Below are positions 33,953-43,954 of a stretch of 64,000 bases of DNA, in pieces. Source of the stretch: Halomonas sp. TA22. GTDB taxonomy: Bacteria > Pseudomonadota > Gammaproteobacteria > Pseudomonadales > Halomonadaceae. The stretch is taken from contig NZ_CP053108.1 of assembly GCF_013009075.1 (NCBI RefSeq), positions 558,001 through 622,000 of the forward strand, read 5' to 3'. Position 1 is the stretch's first letter, and each line of letters begins with the position of its first letter. The notes under the pieces are model-generated. The model had not been told where the DNA came from. It did no database searches and saw only the letters and a program-made list of their open reading frames with translations. The position numbers were made by a program, and so were the translations under genes.

Positions 33953-35650
33953 ATGAATCAGACAATACTCGCGCTACTTGCCTTCGCGCCATTGCTGCTG
34001 GCCGGTGTACTGTTGATAGGCTTTCGCATGGCCGCCAAGGTTGCCATGCCGATCGTCTTCATCGTCGCCGCGCTGATCGCGCTCTTCGCCTGGGACATGA
34101 CCTTCACTCGGGTCGTCGCATCGTCGCTACAGGGCCTGATCCTCACCGCCTCGATCCTGTGGATCATCTTTGGTGCCATCCTGCTGCTCAATACCCTGAA
34201 ACACTCAGGCGGTATCGCGGCGATTCGTAACGGCTTCTCGGGGATCAGCCCCGACCGCCGCGTACAAGCCATCATCGTCGCCTGGCTGTTTGGCTGCTTC
34301 ATCGAGGGCGCCTCGGGCTTCGGCACTCCGGCGGCCGTGGCCGCACCACTGATGGTGGCACTGGGTTTCCCGGCGCTGGCAGCCGTCGTGGTTGGCATGA
34401 TGATTCAGTCCACGCCGGTCTCCTTCGGTGCCGTGGGTACCCCGATCGTGGTGGGCGTCACCGGCGGCATCAATCAGGCCGAGATAAGCGCAGGCCTGAT
34501 CGAACAGGGTTCCAACTGGGAAGAGTACTTCCGTCTTATCACCGCCGAAGTCGCCATCACTCACGGCATCGTCGGTATCTTGATGCCGCTGATCCTGGTG
34601 GTGATCATGGTGCGCTTCTTCGGCGCCAATCGCTCCTGGTCGGAAGGCCTCTCGATCACCCCCTTCGCCATCTTTGCCGGTATCTGCTTCGTGGTGCCCT
34701 ACATGCTGGCCGGGGTACTGCTGGGGCCAGAGTTCCCGTCGATGATCGGCGCCATGGTCGGCCTAGCCATCGTGGTACCGGCAGCACGCAAGGGATTCTT
34801 GATTCCCAAGGACATCTGGGATTTTCCCGACGCCAAGTCCTGGCCGGACGAGTGGATCGGCAAGCTGGAGATCAAGCTCGACGATATCGCCGGCAAGACG
34901 CCGATCTCCACCTTCATGGGCTGGGTGCCTTATGTGCTGCTGGCCGTGTTCCTGGTCATCTCGCGCACCGTTGCACCGGTTCGCGAAGCGCTCAACTCGG
35001 TCGTGTTCGGCTGGAGCAACATTCTCGGTGAAGCGGGTGTCTCCGGGACGCTGGCCCCGCTCTACCTGCCTGGCGGCATTCTGGTCTTCGTCGTCCTGAT
35101 CACCATCTTCATGCACCGCATGCGCGGCAATGAGGTGAAGGCGGCCTTCAACGAATCGACCCGCACCATTCTGGGCGCCGGTTTCGTGCTGATCTTCACC
35201 ATCCCGATGGTGCGCATCCTGATCAACTCGGGCGTCAACGGGTCGGATCTGGTCTCGATGCCGGTCGCCATGGCCCAGTTCGTGGCCGACAGCGTGGGTG
35301 GTGTCTATCCGTTCTTCGCACCGGCAGTCGGCGGCCTGGGCGCCTTCATCGCCGGCTCCAACACCGCAGCCAACCTGATGCTGGCGGACTTCCAGTTCAA
35401 CGTGGCTCAGCAGCTTGGCCTCTCTACCGCGATGATGGTCGCTTTGCAGGCCGTCGGTGCCGCCGCGGGGAACATGATCGCCATCCACAACGTGGTCGCG
35501 GCCTCGGCCACCGTTGGTCTGCTGGGACGTGAGGGTGAGACGTTGCGCAAGACCATTCTGCCAACGATCTACTACTTGATCTTCACCGGCATCATCGCGC
35601 TGATCGCCTTCTACGTGATCGGCGTAACGGACCCGCTGATGGGAAGTTGA
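33953..35650 (+). CDS. lldP: L-lactate permease family transporter
   Basis: A 565-residue LctP-family carrier with about a dozen or more hydrophobic segments. Conserved stretches include [21 protein letters not shown] (first 20 residues seen near 120-140), the VGTPIVVG loop and the C-terminal GSNTAANLM...QLGLS and IAIHNVVAA blocks. It takes up lactate or glycolate with protons. The neighbouring YdiJ/Dld-type dehydrogenase and glycolate oxidase genes fit a 2-hydroxyacid substrate. AAGAGGAAG precedes the ATG. Confidence 0.92.
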   Translation: MNQTILALLAFAPLLLAGVLLIGFRMAAKVAMPIVFIVAALIALFAWDMTFTRVVASSLQGLILTASILWIIFGAILLLNTLKHSGGIAAIRNGFSGISPDRRVQAIIVAWLFGCFIEGASGFGTPAAVAAPLMVALGFPALAAVVVGMMIQSTPVSFGAVGTPIVVGVTGGINQAEISAGLIEQGSNWEEYFRLITAEVAITHGIVGILMPLILVVIMVRFFGANRSWSEGLSITPFAIFAGICFVVPYMLAGVLLGPEFPSMIGAMVGLAIVVPAARKGFLIPKDIWDFPDAKSWPDEWIGKLEIKLDDIAGKTPISTFMGWVPYVLLAVFLVISRTVAPVREALNSVVFGWSNILGEAGVSGTLAPLYLPGGILVFVVLITIFMHRMRGNEVKAAFNESTRTILGAGFVLIFTIPMVRILINSGVNGSDLVSMPVAMAQFVADSVGGVYPFFAPAVGGLGAFIAGSNTAANLMLADFQFNVAQQLGLSTAMMVALQAVGAAAGNMIAIHNVVAASATVGLLGREGETLRKTILPTIYYLIFTGIIALIAFYVIGVTDPLMGS

Positions 35651-35679
35651 TCGTCTGACGCCACGCGTGGCATATAATT

Positions 35680-35713
35680 AAAGCCACCACGACCTCCCGG
35701 TCGTGGTGGCTTT
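35680..35713. terminator. Bidirectional terminator between lldP and the carbonic anhydrase gene
   Basis: AAAGCCACCACGACC, loop TCCC, then GGTCGTGGTGGCTTT and ATCTTTT. The perfect 15-base stem with flanking A and T runs serves the convergent genes. Confidence 0.88.
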
Positions 35714-35736
35714 ATCTTTTCTCGCTAGTGGCTTTT

Positions 35737-36261
35737 TTAGCCGATGCGCTCGATACCCTGCGCATGCAGCCGGCCTCGCTCAACGTAGCTCGCCGAATTC
35801 TTCTTCAAGCCTTCCAAGGCTTCGGCAGAGAGCTCCCTGACCACTTTCGCAGGTGCCCCCACGATCAGGGTATTGTCGGGGAATGATGCCCCCTCCTTGA
35901 CGACCGCACCCGCCGCCACCAGGCAATTCTTTCCGATCACCGCGCCGTTGAGCACCACCGCCTGGATGCCGACAAGGCTCCCATCGCCGATCGTGCAGCC
36001 ATGCAACATGGCCTGGTGCCCGACCGTCACGTTCTTGCCCACCGACAAAGGGAAGCCCGGGTCGGCATGCAGAATGGCACCATCCTGAATATTGCTTCCT
36101 TCATCGATGGTCAACCATTCGGTATCGCCTCTGAGGACCGCCTGATACCAGACGCTGGCATTACGCTTCAGCACCACCTGTCCCATCACATCCGCCGTCT
36201 CGGCAACGAAGACATCGTCAGCGATCTGCGGCGCCTGTTCTCCATAGCGGTAAATAGCCAT
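35737..36261 (-). CDS. Gamma-class carbonic anhydrase family protein
   Basis: A 174-residue left-handed beta-helix protein of the YrdA/PaaY/CaiE type. Putative zinc ligands are visible as LHADPG and VGHQAMLHGC histidines. It is typical in length. Such proteins hydrate CO2 or act as thioesterase/acetyltransferase-like partners in CoA pathways. It follows the YdiJ-like gene on the same strand by 59 bases and may be the last member of that operon. Confidence 0.88.
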   Translation of the reverse strand: MAIYRYGEQAPQIADDVFVAETADVMGQVVLKRNASVWYQAVLRGDTEWLTIDEGSNIQDGAILHADPGFPLSVGKNVTVGHQAMLHGCTIGDGSLVGIQAVVLNGAVIGKNCLVAAGAVVKEGASFPDNTLIVGAPAKVVRELSAEALEGLKKNSASYVERGRLHAQGIERIG

Positions 36262-36320
36262 GTGCTCTCCTTTTTTGTCTCTTGGGTCTGTTGCCTGGAT
36301 CCGCTCTCTAGTTCCATTCT

Positions 36321-39300
36321 CTAGATCGATGCTCTAGGCTCGGCATGGCCAAGTGCCTGCGCCAATAGACGCGCCACATGCATCGCTTCCCGGGCGGCCC
36401 CGTCCTTGATCTGATGACGACAGCTGGTGCCATCGGCGATCAGCACGGCATCCTCCCCCTTGGCACGAATCGCCGGCAACAAGGATAGTTCGGCCATCTT
36501 CAGTGAAGCATCGTAATGCTCTGCTTCATAGCCAAAGCTACCGGCCATGCCGCAACAGGAGGACTCGATGGTTTCCATCTCGAGGCCAGGAATCCACCTG
36601 AGCACCTGTTCGATCGGACGCACCGCATCGAAGGCTTTCTGATGGCAATGGCCATGCAGCAGCGCTCGTGAGACGCCTATCGGCTTGAGTTCGAGGGTCA
36701 GCGCTCCCGCCTCGTGCTCCTTGACCAGGAATTCTTCGAACAGGTAGGCCGAGTCGGCAAGCGCCCTGGCTTCCTCGCCATAACCGTACTGCAGGAACTC
36801 GTCGCGCATGGTCAGCAGGCACGAAGGCTCGAGCCCCACGATCGATACGCCGCGGCGAACATAGGGCAGGAGATGCTCGAGCGTTCGCTTGGCCTCCGCC
36901 TTCGCCTTGTCTACCTGGCCTGACGAGAGATAGGTGCGACCGCAGCAGAGCGGTCGCTCGTTCTGGCGAGCGTTCAGGTGCACATGGTATCCGGCTGCTT
37001 CCAGCACGCGCTTGGCCGCGACGGCGTTCTCGCCCTCCATATAGTTGTTGAAGGTATCGATGAACAGCAGTACTTCGCGAACACCGGCCGCCGGGACAGT
37101 GACGCCTGCCGCGCCAGCCAGGAAATTGCCATCAAAGGCCGGCAGGTCACGCTGAGGTGCCAGCCCAAGCATCTGCTTGATCGTGCGCGAGATGAACGGC
37201 ACGCGCTCGGCCGTACGCAGTAGCCCTGACAAGCGGCTGGCGTAGGGGGCATATCTGGGCATTTCGCCAACCATGCGCTCGCGCAGCGAGAGTCCCTTGG
37301 CTGTGGCACGTGCCGCTCGCGCCTCGATCTTGAACTTGGCCATGTCCACCCCGGTCGGGCAGTCGCGCCGACAGCCCTTGCACGAAACGCACAGATCCAG
37401 CGCCGCCTTCACGTCATCGCCCGCCAATCCCTCCTCGCCCAGCTGGCCGGAGAGCACCAGGCGCAGGGTGTTGGCCCGCCCCCGAGTGAGGTGCTGTTCG
37501 TCTCTAGTGATGCGATAGCTGGGACACATGGTGCCCGCATCGAACTTGCGACAGTGGCCGTTGTTGTTGCACATCTCCACCGCCATGGCGAGGCCATGAG
37601 TAGGGTCGCCGGCACTGCCGGGTTCGCTCTCCTCGCCAGTGAGCGGGTCGCGCTTGACGTTCCAGGCCGACCAGTCGAATACCGGGGTCACGGGTATCGC
37701 CTGATAGTGCTTAGGAAAGCGGAAATAGCGCTCGTCGTTCATCCGAGGCGTATCGACGATCTTGCCCGGGTTGAATACCCCCTTCGGATCGAATAGCTGC
37801 TTGATCTCCTTGAAGGCGTCATTGAGCGTCTCGCCGAACTGCCAGGCCACCCACTCGCCGCGGCAGATCCCGTCGCCATGCTCACCGGAGTAGGCCCCCT
37901 TGTATTCGCGCACCAGGGCGGAGGCCTGTTCGGCGATCTCGCGCATCTTCGCGCCACCATCACGACGCATGTCCAGTATCGGACGCACATGTAGCGTGCC
38001 GACGCTTGCGTGGGCGTACCAGGTACCTTCGGTACCGTGCTGGTTGAAGACCTGGGTCAGCTTGTCGGTGTACTCCGCGAGGTGCTCAAGCGGTACCGCG
38101 CAATCCTCGATGAACGACACCGGTTTGCCATCGCCCTTCATGCTCATCATGATATTGAGGCCAGCCTTGCGCACGTTCCATAGCGCCTTCTGCTCATCAC
38201 CGCCGGGCATGTCGACCACACTCTCCGGCAAGCCGAGGTCGCCCATCAGCTCGTTGAGCTTGCGCAGCGTATCGAGCAGCGCCTGCCTGTCGTGCCCGGC
38301 GAACTCGACCAGCAGAATGGCGTCAGGCTTGCCGATCAGCGCCTTCTCGATCACCGGGCGGAACGCGGGGTTCTCGATGGAGAGATCGATCATGGTGCGG
38401 TCGACGAGCTCGACTGCCGTGGGCCCCAATTTATCGATATATTGGGCAGCATCCATCGCCTGGTAGAAGGTGGGGAAATTCACCACCCCCAGCACCTTGT
38501 GGGTGGGCAGTGGCGAGAGTCGTAACTTGACCCGTCGGGTCAGCCCCAAGGTCCCTTCCGAGCCAACCAGCAGATGCGCCAGGTTGACGCGTCCGTCAGG
38601 ATCGTAGGGCTTGGGGTTCTGGCAGTTGAAGAGATCGAGGTTATAGCCCCCGACCCGCCTCAGTACCTTGGGAAAATTCTCGCGAATCTGCGGATCGACA
38701 CGCTCGGCGATCTGCTTGACCCTGTCGGCAATCAAGCGCACCCGGCCGGCCTCCGGAAGCTCATCGACAAAGCCGAACGTGGCCTCGCTGCCATCGGCCA
38801 GCAGCGCCTCGACCCCGAGCACGTTGTGCACCATGTTACCGTAGTAGATCGATCGCGAACCGCAGGAGTTGTTGCCGGCCATGCCGCCGATCGTGCACTG
38901 CGCGCTTGTCGATACATCCACCGGATACCACAACCCGTACGTCTTGAGCCAGGCATTGAGGTGATCGAGCACGATACCCGGCTCCACCACCACGGTGCGC
39001 GCCTGCTCATCGAACTCGACGATCTGATTCAGCCAGCGCGACGTGTCCAGTACCAACGCCTCCCCCACGGTCTGGCCGCACTGGCTGGTACCGCCCCCCC
39101 TCGGCAGCACCGGCACGCCGGCATCGAGGGCGATATCCAGCGCCACCTTCAGGTCCTGCTGATGGCGCGGAACCACGACCCCGATCGGCATGACCTGATA
39201 GATCGAGGCATCGGTCGCGTAGCGCCCCCGCGAGGCATGATCGAAAAGCACCTCACCGGCGACCTCGCTTGCCAGTCGCGTGGCAAGCTCGGAAATCGGC

Positions 39301-39350
39301 TTGATGCGTGCGTCAGGTGATCGCGTATTGTTCTGATTCAAGGACGTCAT
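36321..39350 (-). CDS. YdiJ-like FAD/Fe-S D-2-hydroxyacid dehydrogenase
   Basis: A 1009-residue fusion protein. The FAD-binding PCMH domain (about residues 45-240, with PRGGGTSQCGQT and GGMAGNNSCGSRS) is followed by an FAD-oxidase C-terminal domain (to about 540). Next come [4Fe-4S] motifs (CVSCKGCRRDCP) and two CCG-type cysteine motifs (CCGRTY, SCCGMAGSFG). Length and order match YdiJ, a D-2-hydroxyglutarate dehydrogenase; D-lactate dehydrogenase Dld-II is similar but usually shorter. It should pass electrons to quinone. It follows the serine-glyoxylate aminotransferase gene in one leftward operon. Confidence 0.88.
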   Translation of the reverse strand: MTSLNQNNTRSPDARIKPISELATRLASEVAGEVLFDHASRGRYATDASIYQVMPIGVVVPRHQQDLKVALDIALDAGVPVLPRGGGTSQCGQTVGEALVLDTSRWLNQIVEFDEQARTVVVEPGIVLDHLNAWLKTYGLWYPVDVSTSAQCTIGGMAGNNSCGSRSIYYGNMVHNVLGVEALLADGSEATFGFVDELPEAGRVRLIADRVKQIAERVDPQIRENFPKVLRRVGGYNLDLFNCQNPKPYDPDGRVNLAHLLVGSEGTLGLTRRVKLRLSPLPTHKVLGVVNFPTFYQAMDAAQYIDKLGPTAVELVDRTMIDLSIENPAFRPVIEKALIGKPDAILLVEFAGHDRQALLDTLRKLNELMGDLGLPESVVDMPGGDEQKALWNVRKAGLNIMMSMKGDGKPVSFIEDCAVPLEHLAEYTDKLTQVFNQHGTEGTWYAHASVGTLHVRPILDMRRDGGAKMREIAEQASALVREYKGAYSGEHGDGICRGEWVAWQFGETLNDAFKEIKQLFDPKGVFNPGKIVDTPRMNDERYFRFPKHYQAIPVTPVFDWSAWNVKRDPLTGEESEPGSAGDPTHGLAMAVEMCNNNGHCRKFDAGTMCPSYRITRDEQHLTRGRANTLRLVLSGQLGEEGLAGDDVKAALDLCVSCKGCRRDCPTGVDMAKFKIEARAARATAKGLSLRERMVGEMPRYAPYASRLSGLLRTAERVPFISRTIKQMLGLAPQRDLPAFDGNFLAGAAGVTVPAAGVREVLLFIDTFNNYMEGENAVAAKRVLEAAGYHVHLNARQNERPLCCGRTYLSSGQVDKAKAEAKRTLEHLLPYVRRGVSIVGLEPSCLLTMRDEFLQYGYGEEARALADSAYLFEEFLVKEHEAGALTLELKPIGVSRALLHGHCHQKAFDAVRPIEQVLRWIPGLEMETIESSCCGMAGSFGYEAEHYDASLKMAELSLLPAIRAKGEDAVLIADGTSCRHQIKDGAAREAMHVARLLAQALGHAEPRASI

Positions 39351-39384
39351 CGTTCACTCCTGCATTACACCTGTGATCGCGCCA

Positions 39385-40596
39385 CTAGCGAGCGACTGGG
39401 CTCAGCGGGTTTTGAACGAAATACTCCAATGCCGCCGTTACGCCACTCGACTTGAGCTCGACACCCGCCAGCTTGAGGCCCGCCTCGCACCCTCCCAGGG
39501 TGGCAATCAGCGTCAGATCGTTGCAATCGCCCAGATGTCCGATCCGGAACATCTTGCCCTTGACCTTGCCCAGCCCCATTCCCAACGACAGGTCGAAGCG
39601 CTCGTAGATCACCTTGCGGATCGCATCGGCATCCACCCCCTCCGGCATCATCACGCCAGTCAGCACCGGCGAGTAGACGGCCGGGTCCTGGCACTGGATC
39701 TCAAGCCCCCACGCCTGGATGGCGGCACGCACCCCCGCGGCCCAGCGCTGGTGGCGCTCCAGGACATGGTCGAGCCCCTCATCGAGCAGCATGTCGAGCG
39801 CCTCGTTCAGGCCATAGAGAAGATTGGTGCTCGGCGTGTAGGGGAAATAGCCGGTCTTGTTGGCTTCCAGAATCTCGTCCCAGGCCCAGAAGCTTCTGGG
39901 CAGCCGAGCAGTGGCGCTGACCTGGAGGGCCTTGTCGGAAATCGCATTGAAGCTGATCCCGGGGGGCAGCATGAGCCCCTTCTGGGAGCCGGAGATCGTC
40001 ACATCGACACCCCACTCGTCATGCCGGTAATCGGCACTGGCAAGCCCCGAAATGGTATCGACCATGAACAGCGCCGGATGGCCTGTGGCATCGATGGCGC
40101 GGCGAACCGCCGCGATATCGCTGGTGACCCCGGTGGAGGTCTCGTTATGCACCACGCACACGGCCTTGATGGTGTGGTCGACATCCTCTTTCAGGCGCGC
40201 TTCGATCATCTCCGCCTGCACCCCCCGCCGCCACCCTTCATTCCCCGGCAGGCCGATGAACTCAGGTTCCAGTCCCAGGCGAAGGGCCATTTTCTGCCAC
40301 AGGGTGGCGAAGTGACCGGTTTCGAACATCAGCACCTTGTCGCCGGGCGACAGGGTATTGGCCAGCGCCGCTTCCCATGCCCCAGTTCCCGAGGCGGGAT
40401 AGATGATGACCGGATTCTCGGTCTTGAATATCCGCTTGGTCTTGGCCAGCAGCTCAAGCCCCAGGGCACCGAACTCTGGACCTCGGTGATCGATGGTGGG
40501 CAGACTCATGGCGCGTAGAATGCGATCCGGTACCGGTGAGGGGCCGGGAATCTGCAGAAAGTGACGACCGGAAGGGTGAAAATCGAGATTCAACAT
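39385..40596 (-). CDS. Serine-glyoxylate aminotransferase-like class V PLP enzyme
   Basis: A 403-residue fold-type I aminotransferase. It opens with FLQIPGPSPVPDRILRAM and TIDHRGPEF, typical of SgaA. PLP-binding Lys206 lies in GSQKGLMLPPG. The reaction would be L-serine plus glyoxylate to hydroxypyruvate plus glycine; the related aspartate-glyoxylate transaminase (BhcA) is an alternative. A GAATTC-centred palindrome sits 30-50 bases before the ATG, so it may start a sub-operon with the YdiJ-like gene. It could use glyoxylate made by the GlcDEF enzyme nearby. Confidence 0.87.
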   Translation of the reverse strand: MLNLDFHPSGRHFLQIPGPSPVPDRILRAMSLPTIDHRGPEFGALGLELLAKTKRIFKTENPVIIYPASGTGAWEAALANTLSPGDKVLMFETGHFATLWQKMALRLGLEPEFIGLPGNEGWRRGVQAEMIEARLKEDVDHTIKAVCVVHNETSTGVTSDIAAVRRAIDATGHPALFMVDTISGLASADYRHDEWGVDVTISGSQKGLMLPPGISFNAISDKALQVSATARLPRSFWAWDEILEANKTGYFPYTPSTNLLYGLNEALDMLLDEGLDHVLERHQRWAAGVRAAIQAWGLEIQCQDPAVYSPVLTGVMMPEGVDADAIRKVIYERFDLSLGMGLGKVKGKMFRIGHLGDCNDLTLIATLGGCEAGLKLAGVELKSSGVTAALEYFVQNPLSPVAR

Positions 40597-40625
40597 GATG
40601 ACTCCTTGGAATTATTGAATTTAGG

Positions 40626-40643
40626 ATAATGAATTCAATTTTG
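40626..40643. promoter_or_regulatory. GAATTC-centred palindrome before the aminotransferase gene
   Basis: ATAATGAATTCAATTTTG lies between the CoA-transferase stop and the aminotransferase start. On the other strand it reads AAATTGAATTCATTAT, matching the elements at 45737-45760 and 46446-46462. It is a candidate site for the GntR regulator at 46571-47254. Confidence 0.5.
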
Positions 40644-40655
40644 ACGATGAAATCG

Positions 40656-41843
40656 CTACTTGATGCTGCCTGCCTCGCGCAGTTCATGTATCGCCTCGGC
40701 AGACAAACCGATGCCTGACAGCACCTCGTCGGTATGCTGGGCGAACAGTGGCGCCGGGCTGCGAATCTTTGATGGCGTACGGGAAAACTTGCTGGGAAAA
40801 CCGATCGTCTTCATTCTGCCGATCACCGGGTGCTCCATCTCCTGCACCATGTCACGCGCCAGATAGTGCTCATCTTCCATGGCCTGGGCGAAGTCGTTGA
40901 TTGGTCCCGCCGGCACACCGGCCTTGTCGCAGCGATCGAGCCAATGGGCCATGTCCTGCTCGACCATGATGGCCTCGATCAGGCTCTCCAGCTCATCGAC
41001 GTGCTGGCCTCGGGCAAGATTGGTCACGAATCGCGCGTCGCTGACCAGATCATCACGCTCGAGCACGTCCTGGGCGAAGCGCTCCCAGGTACGCTGATTG
41101 GCACAGCCGAGCATGATGTAGCCATCGCGCGTTTTGACCGCCTGGTAAGGCGCCGAAACCCGATGCCGCCAGCCGGTGGCTTCGGGTACCTTGCCCTCGG
41201 CGAAGTAAGCCGCCGCCTCCCAAGTGAACCATGGCAGGCCGCATTCAGTGATGGCAATGTCGATATGCTGGCCTTCACCGGTATTCATCTTGTGGATATG
41301 CGCCGCCAGGATCGAGTAGACCGCGGTGATGCCCGCCCCGATGTCATATACCGCGATGCCGGTCTTGAGCGGCCGCCGGCCGGCCTCGCCGGTCATCGAC
41401 ATCAAGCCGCTCATGCCTTGGGCGACCAGGTCGAAACCGCCCCGATGGCTGTAGGGCCCGGTCTGGCCATAGCCGGAAATCGAACAGTAGACGATACCCG
41501 GGTTGATCTCCTTGATCGTGTCGTAGTCGATCTTGAGCGATTGGGTCACGCCCGGTCGGTAGTTCTCGACGATGACATCGGCATCCCTGGCCAGGCGGTA
41601 GAAGATCTCGCGGGCCCGCTCATCCTTGAGGTTGAGCGACACGCTCTTCTTGTTGCGGTTGATCTGCGAAAAGCAGGTCGACTCGTCATTGACGTAAGGC
41701 CCCATCTGGCGGCTGTCATCGCCGCCCTTGATCTTTTCGATCTTGATCACCTCGGCGCCCATGTCGGCAAGCACCATGGTGCAGTAAGGCCCGGCCATGA
41801 TCTGGGAGACATCCAGCACTTTCAGATTCTGTAGAGGTAGCAT
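40656..41843 (-). CDS. CaiB/BaiF-type (class III) CoA-transferase
   Basis: A 395-residue formyl-CoA-transferase-family protein. It begins LQNLKVLDVSQIMAGPYC, has ADVIVENYRPGV at about residues 90-101 and GYGQTGPYSHRGGFD near residues 124-138; the expected catalytic Asp lies in the AVYDIGAG region around residue 168. It would move CoA between acyl donors and a carboxylic acid acceptor. It lies in the TRAP operon next to a crotonase, so the imported acid is probably activated to a CoA ester. The acid is not identifiable from sequence. Confidence 0.9.
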   Translation of the reverse strand: MLPLQNLKVLDVSQIMAGPYCTMVLADMGAEVIKIEKIKGGDDSRQMGPYVNDESTCFSQINRNKKSVSLNLKDERAREIFYRLARDADVIVENYRPGVTQSLKIDYDTIKEINPGIVYCSISGYGQTGPYSHRGGFDLVAQGMSGLMSMTGEAGRRPLKTGIAVYDIGAGITAVYSILAAHIHKMNTGEGQHIDIAITECGLPWFTWEAAAYFAEGKVPEATGWRHRVSAPYQAVKTRDGYIMLGCANQRTWERFAQDVLERDDLVSDARFVTNLARGQHVDELESLIEAIMVEQDMAHWLDRCDKAGVPAGPINDFAQAMEDEHYLARDMVQEMEHPVIGRMKTIGFPSKFSRTPSKIRSPAPLFAQHTDEVLSGIGLSAEAIHELREAGSIK

Positions 41844-41863
41844 CTCGGCACTCCGACTGTTGC

Positions 41864-42649
41864 TTACTTACCCGTCCACTCGAAGGGCGTCTTGTTGATG
41901 AACTTGTCGACCGCCGCATTGAAGTCGCGGCTCATGTAGCAGGTCGTGACCCAATCGTCGCTGGCATCGCGCGCGGCACGCCGGTGCTCCTGCACGCGCT
42001 GGATCAGCGCCTTGCTGGCCTGAATCGTCAGTGGCGCGCGCTTGGAGAACTCATGGGCCCGCGCCTCCACCTCGACGGCAATCGAGTCGGCATCGAATAT
42101 CCCGTTCACCAGCCCCGCCTGCAGCGCCTCGTCGGCGCTGAACAGCCTGGCCGCCATCAGCACTTCCTTGGTGCGGGCCAGGCCGACCATATCGATCAGG
42201 CGCGAGACATTGGTGATCGACAGGCAGTTGCCCAAGGTCTTGGCAATCGGTACGCCGAACTTAAGCGACGGAGTGCAGTAGCGAAAATCGCAGACCATGG
42301 CCAAGGCCGCCCCGCCACCGATACAGAAGCCCTCGAGCATGGCAATGGTGGGCTTGGCAAGCGTCTCGAGCTTGCCCACCACCCGGTCGATACGCCTTTC
42401 ATAGTCGATGGCATCTTGCGGCTCGCTGAAGTTGGCGAACTGCGTGATGTCGGTACCGGCCACGAATGCCTCGCCGCCGCACCCGTGCAGTACCACGGCA
42501 TGGATCGAATCGTCCTGGGCGAGCGCATCGCAGCAGCGCTCGAGTGCGTCATACATTTCCCAGGTCATCGCATTGCGGCTGGCCGGGCGATTGAAGCCGA
42601 TCCAGGCAACGCCTGAGCGCTTTTCGAACGACAGACTCTCTGTGTTCAT
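41864..42649 (-). CDS. Crotonase-family protein (enoyl-CoA hydratase/isomerase fold)
   Basis: A 261-residue crotonase. The oxyanion-hole segments are AFVAGTDI (about residues 64-71) and EGFCIGGGAA (about 108-117). At the position of the first catalytic Glu of classical hydratases (F-G-x-P-E) the sequence reads FGVPIAKTLGN, so that Glu is missing and the usual GTIPGAGG block is replaced. It may be an isomerase, lyase or another crotonase reaction, not simple hydration. The start at 42649 is 16 bases after the TRAP permease stop. Confidence 0.86.
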   Translation of the reverse strand: MNTESLSFEKRSGVAWIGFNRPASRNAMTWEMYDALERCCDALAQDDSIHAVVLHGCGGEAFVAGTDITQFANFSEPQDAIDYERRIDRVVGKLETLAKPTIAMLEGFCIGGGAALAMVCDFRYCTPSLKFGVPIAKTLGNCLSITNVSRLIDMVGLARTKEVLMAARLFSADEALQAGLVNGIFDADSIAVEVEARAHEFSKRAPLTIQASKALIQRVQEHRRAARDASDDWVTTCYMSRDFNAAVDKFINKTPFEWTGK

Positions 42650-42665
42650 CTCTCTCTCCTGCCCA

Positions 42666-43949
42666 TTAGCCGTAAACGAAGTTGACCAGTGCCAGCGCAA
42701 ACGCCGGGATGTAGGTATTGATCATCAGGATCGCGAACAGTACCCCGATGAACCACAAGTTGGTTTTCGAGGTCGCCCAGATATCCGACTTGGCTATCGA
42801 GCACGAGGCGATGAGCACACTCGCCACTGGCGGTGTCTGCTGCCCGATCGCCAGGTTGAGCGTCACGATCAGGCCGAAGTGCAGCGGATCGATCCCCACG
42901 GCAATGATCAGCGGCAGGACGATCGGCACCACCAGGATGATCGCCGCGGCGGAGTGCAGGAAGATGCCCAGGATCAGGAAGACGATATTGAGCAGCGCCA
43001 GGATCACGTACTTGTTGCTAGTCATGTCACTGATCTGCATGGCAATCGCCTGGGGCACCCGAGTTTCGGTCAGATAACCGCCGACCACCGCCGAGGCCGC
43101 CACCAGCAGCATCACCACGGCGGTCTGCACGCCTGCACTCATGCAGGAGGCGAGAAAGGTCTTGATGGTGAACTCGCGATAGACCACCGCGCTGATGAAG
43201 ATCGCGACCACCACTGCAAGGGCGGCGCCTTCCGTTGCCGTCACGACGCCACCGAAGATACCGCCAAGGATGATGACCGGAATCATCAGCGCCCACAGCG
43301 CATCCTTGAAGGCGGTCCACAACCGCGACAGCTGGAACTTGCCCTCCGAGGGGAAGTTGTACTTGGTTGCCAGGTAGTAGCACATGCCGGCTAGAGCCAG
43401 CGCACCGAGCAGCCCTGGGAAGATCCCCGCCACGAACATCTTGACCACCGACTCGCCGGACATCACCGCATAGAGGATCATCGGAATCGAGGGCGGCAGG
43501 ATGATCGCAAGGCTCGCCGCGGAAGAGGAGATCGACGCGGCGAACTCCTTCGAATAGCCCTTCTTGCGCATGGCCGGGATCATGATGCTACCAATCGCCG
43601 ATACCCCTGCCACCGAGGAGCCGGAGATCTCGGCAAAGAATACCGAGGCCCCGATCGTGACCATCGACAGGCCACCGCGAATGAAGCCCAGCATCGCCGA
43701 GGCCAGATCGATCAGGCGACGCGAGATGCTGGAAGCATTCATGATGGCGCCGGCCAGGATGAACAGCGGAATGGCGATCAACGGGAAGTTGGTCGCCCCT
43801 TCGAACATGGTCATGCCTACCGTGGGCATGGCCAGGCTGCCATAGGACATGAAGGTCGCCACGGTACCCACGATGGCCAAGGCCACGGCGACGGGAACAT
43901 TGATCAGGATCAGCACGATCAATGCCAGAAACATGTAGAGAATGATCAT
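42666..43949 (-). CDS. TRAP transporter large permease (DctM type)
   Basis: A 427-residue, very hydrophobic protein with about 12 predicted membrane segments and the DctM start (LYMFLALIVLILINVPVAVAL, first 20 here truncated). Na+-driven carboxylate uptake with the DctQ and DctP proteins encoded upstream is the expected role. It starts 5 bases after the small permease stop. Confidence 0.92.
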   Translation of the reverse strand: MIILYMFLALIVLILINVPVAVALAIVGTVATFMSYGSLAMPTVGMTMFEGATNFPLIAIPLFILAGAIMNASSISRRLIDLASAMLGFIRGGLSMVTIGASVFFAEISGSSVAGVSAIGSIMIPAMRKKGYSKEFAASISSSAASLAIILPPSIPMILYAVMSGESVVKMFVAGIFPGLLGALALAGMCYYLATKYNFPSEGKFQLSRLWTAFKDALWALMIPVIILGGIFGGVVTATEGAALAVVVAIFISAVVYREFTIKTFLASCMSAGVQTAVVMLLVAASAVVGGYLTETRVPQAIAMQISDMTSNKYVILALLNIVFLILGIFLHSAAAIILVVPIVLPLIIAVGIDPLHFGLIVTLNLAIGQQTPPVASVLIASCSIAKSDIWATSKTNLWFIGVLFAILMINTYIPAFALALVNFVYG

Positions 43950-43954
43950 CGATC

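Noticed and set aside
39385-40596. Beta-hydroxyaspartate cycle aminotransferase BhcA
   Set aside because: The N-terminal blocks are closer to serine-glyoxylate aminotransferase as I recall them, and no bhcB, bhcC or bhcD genes are nearby.
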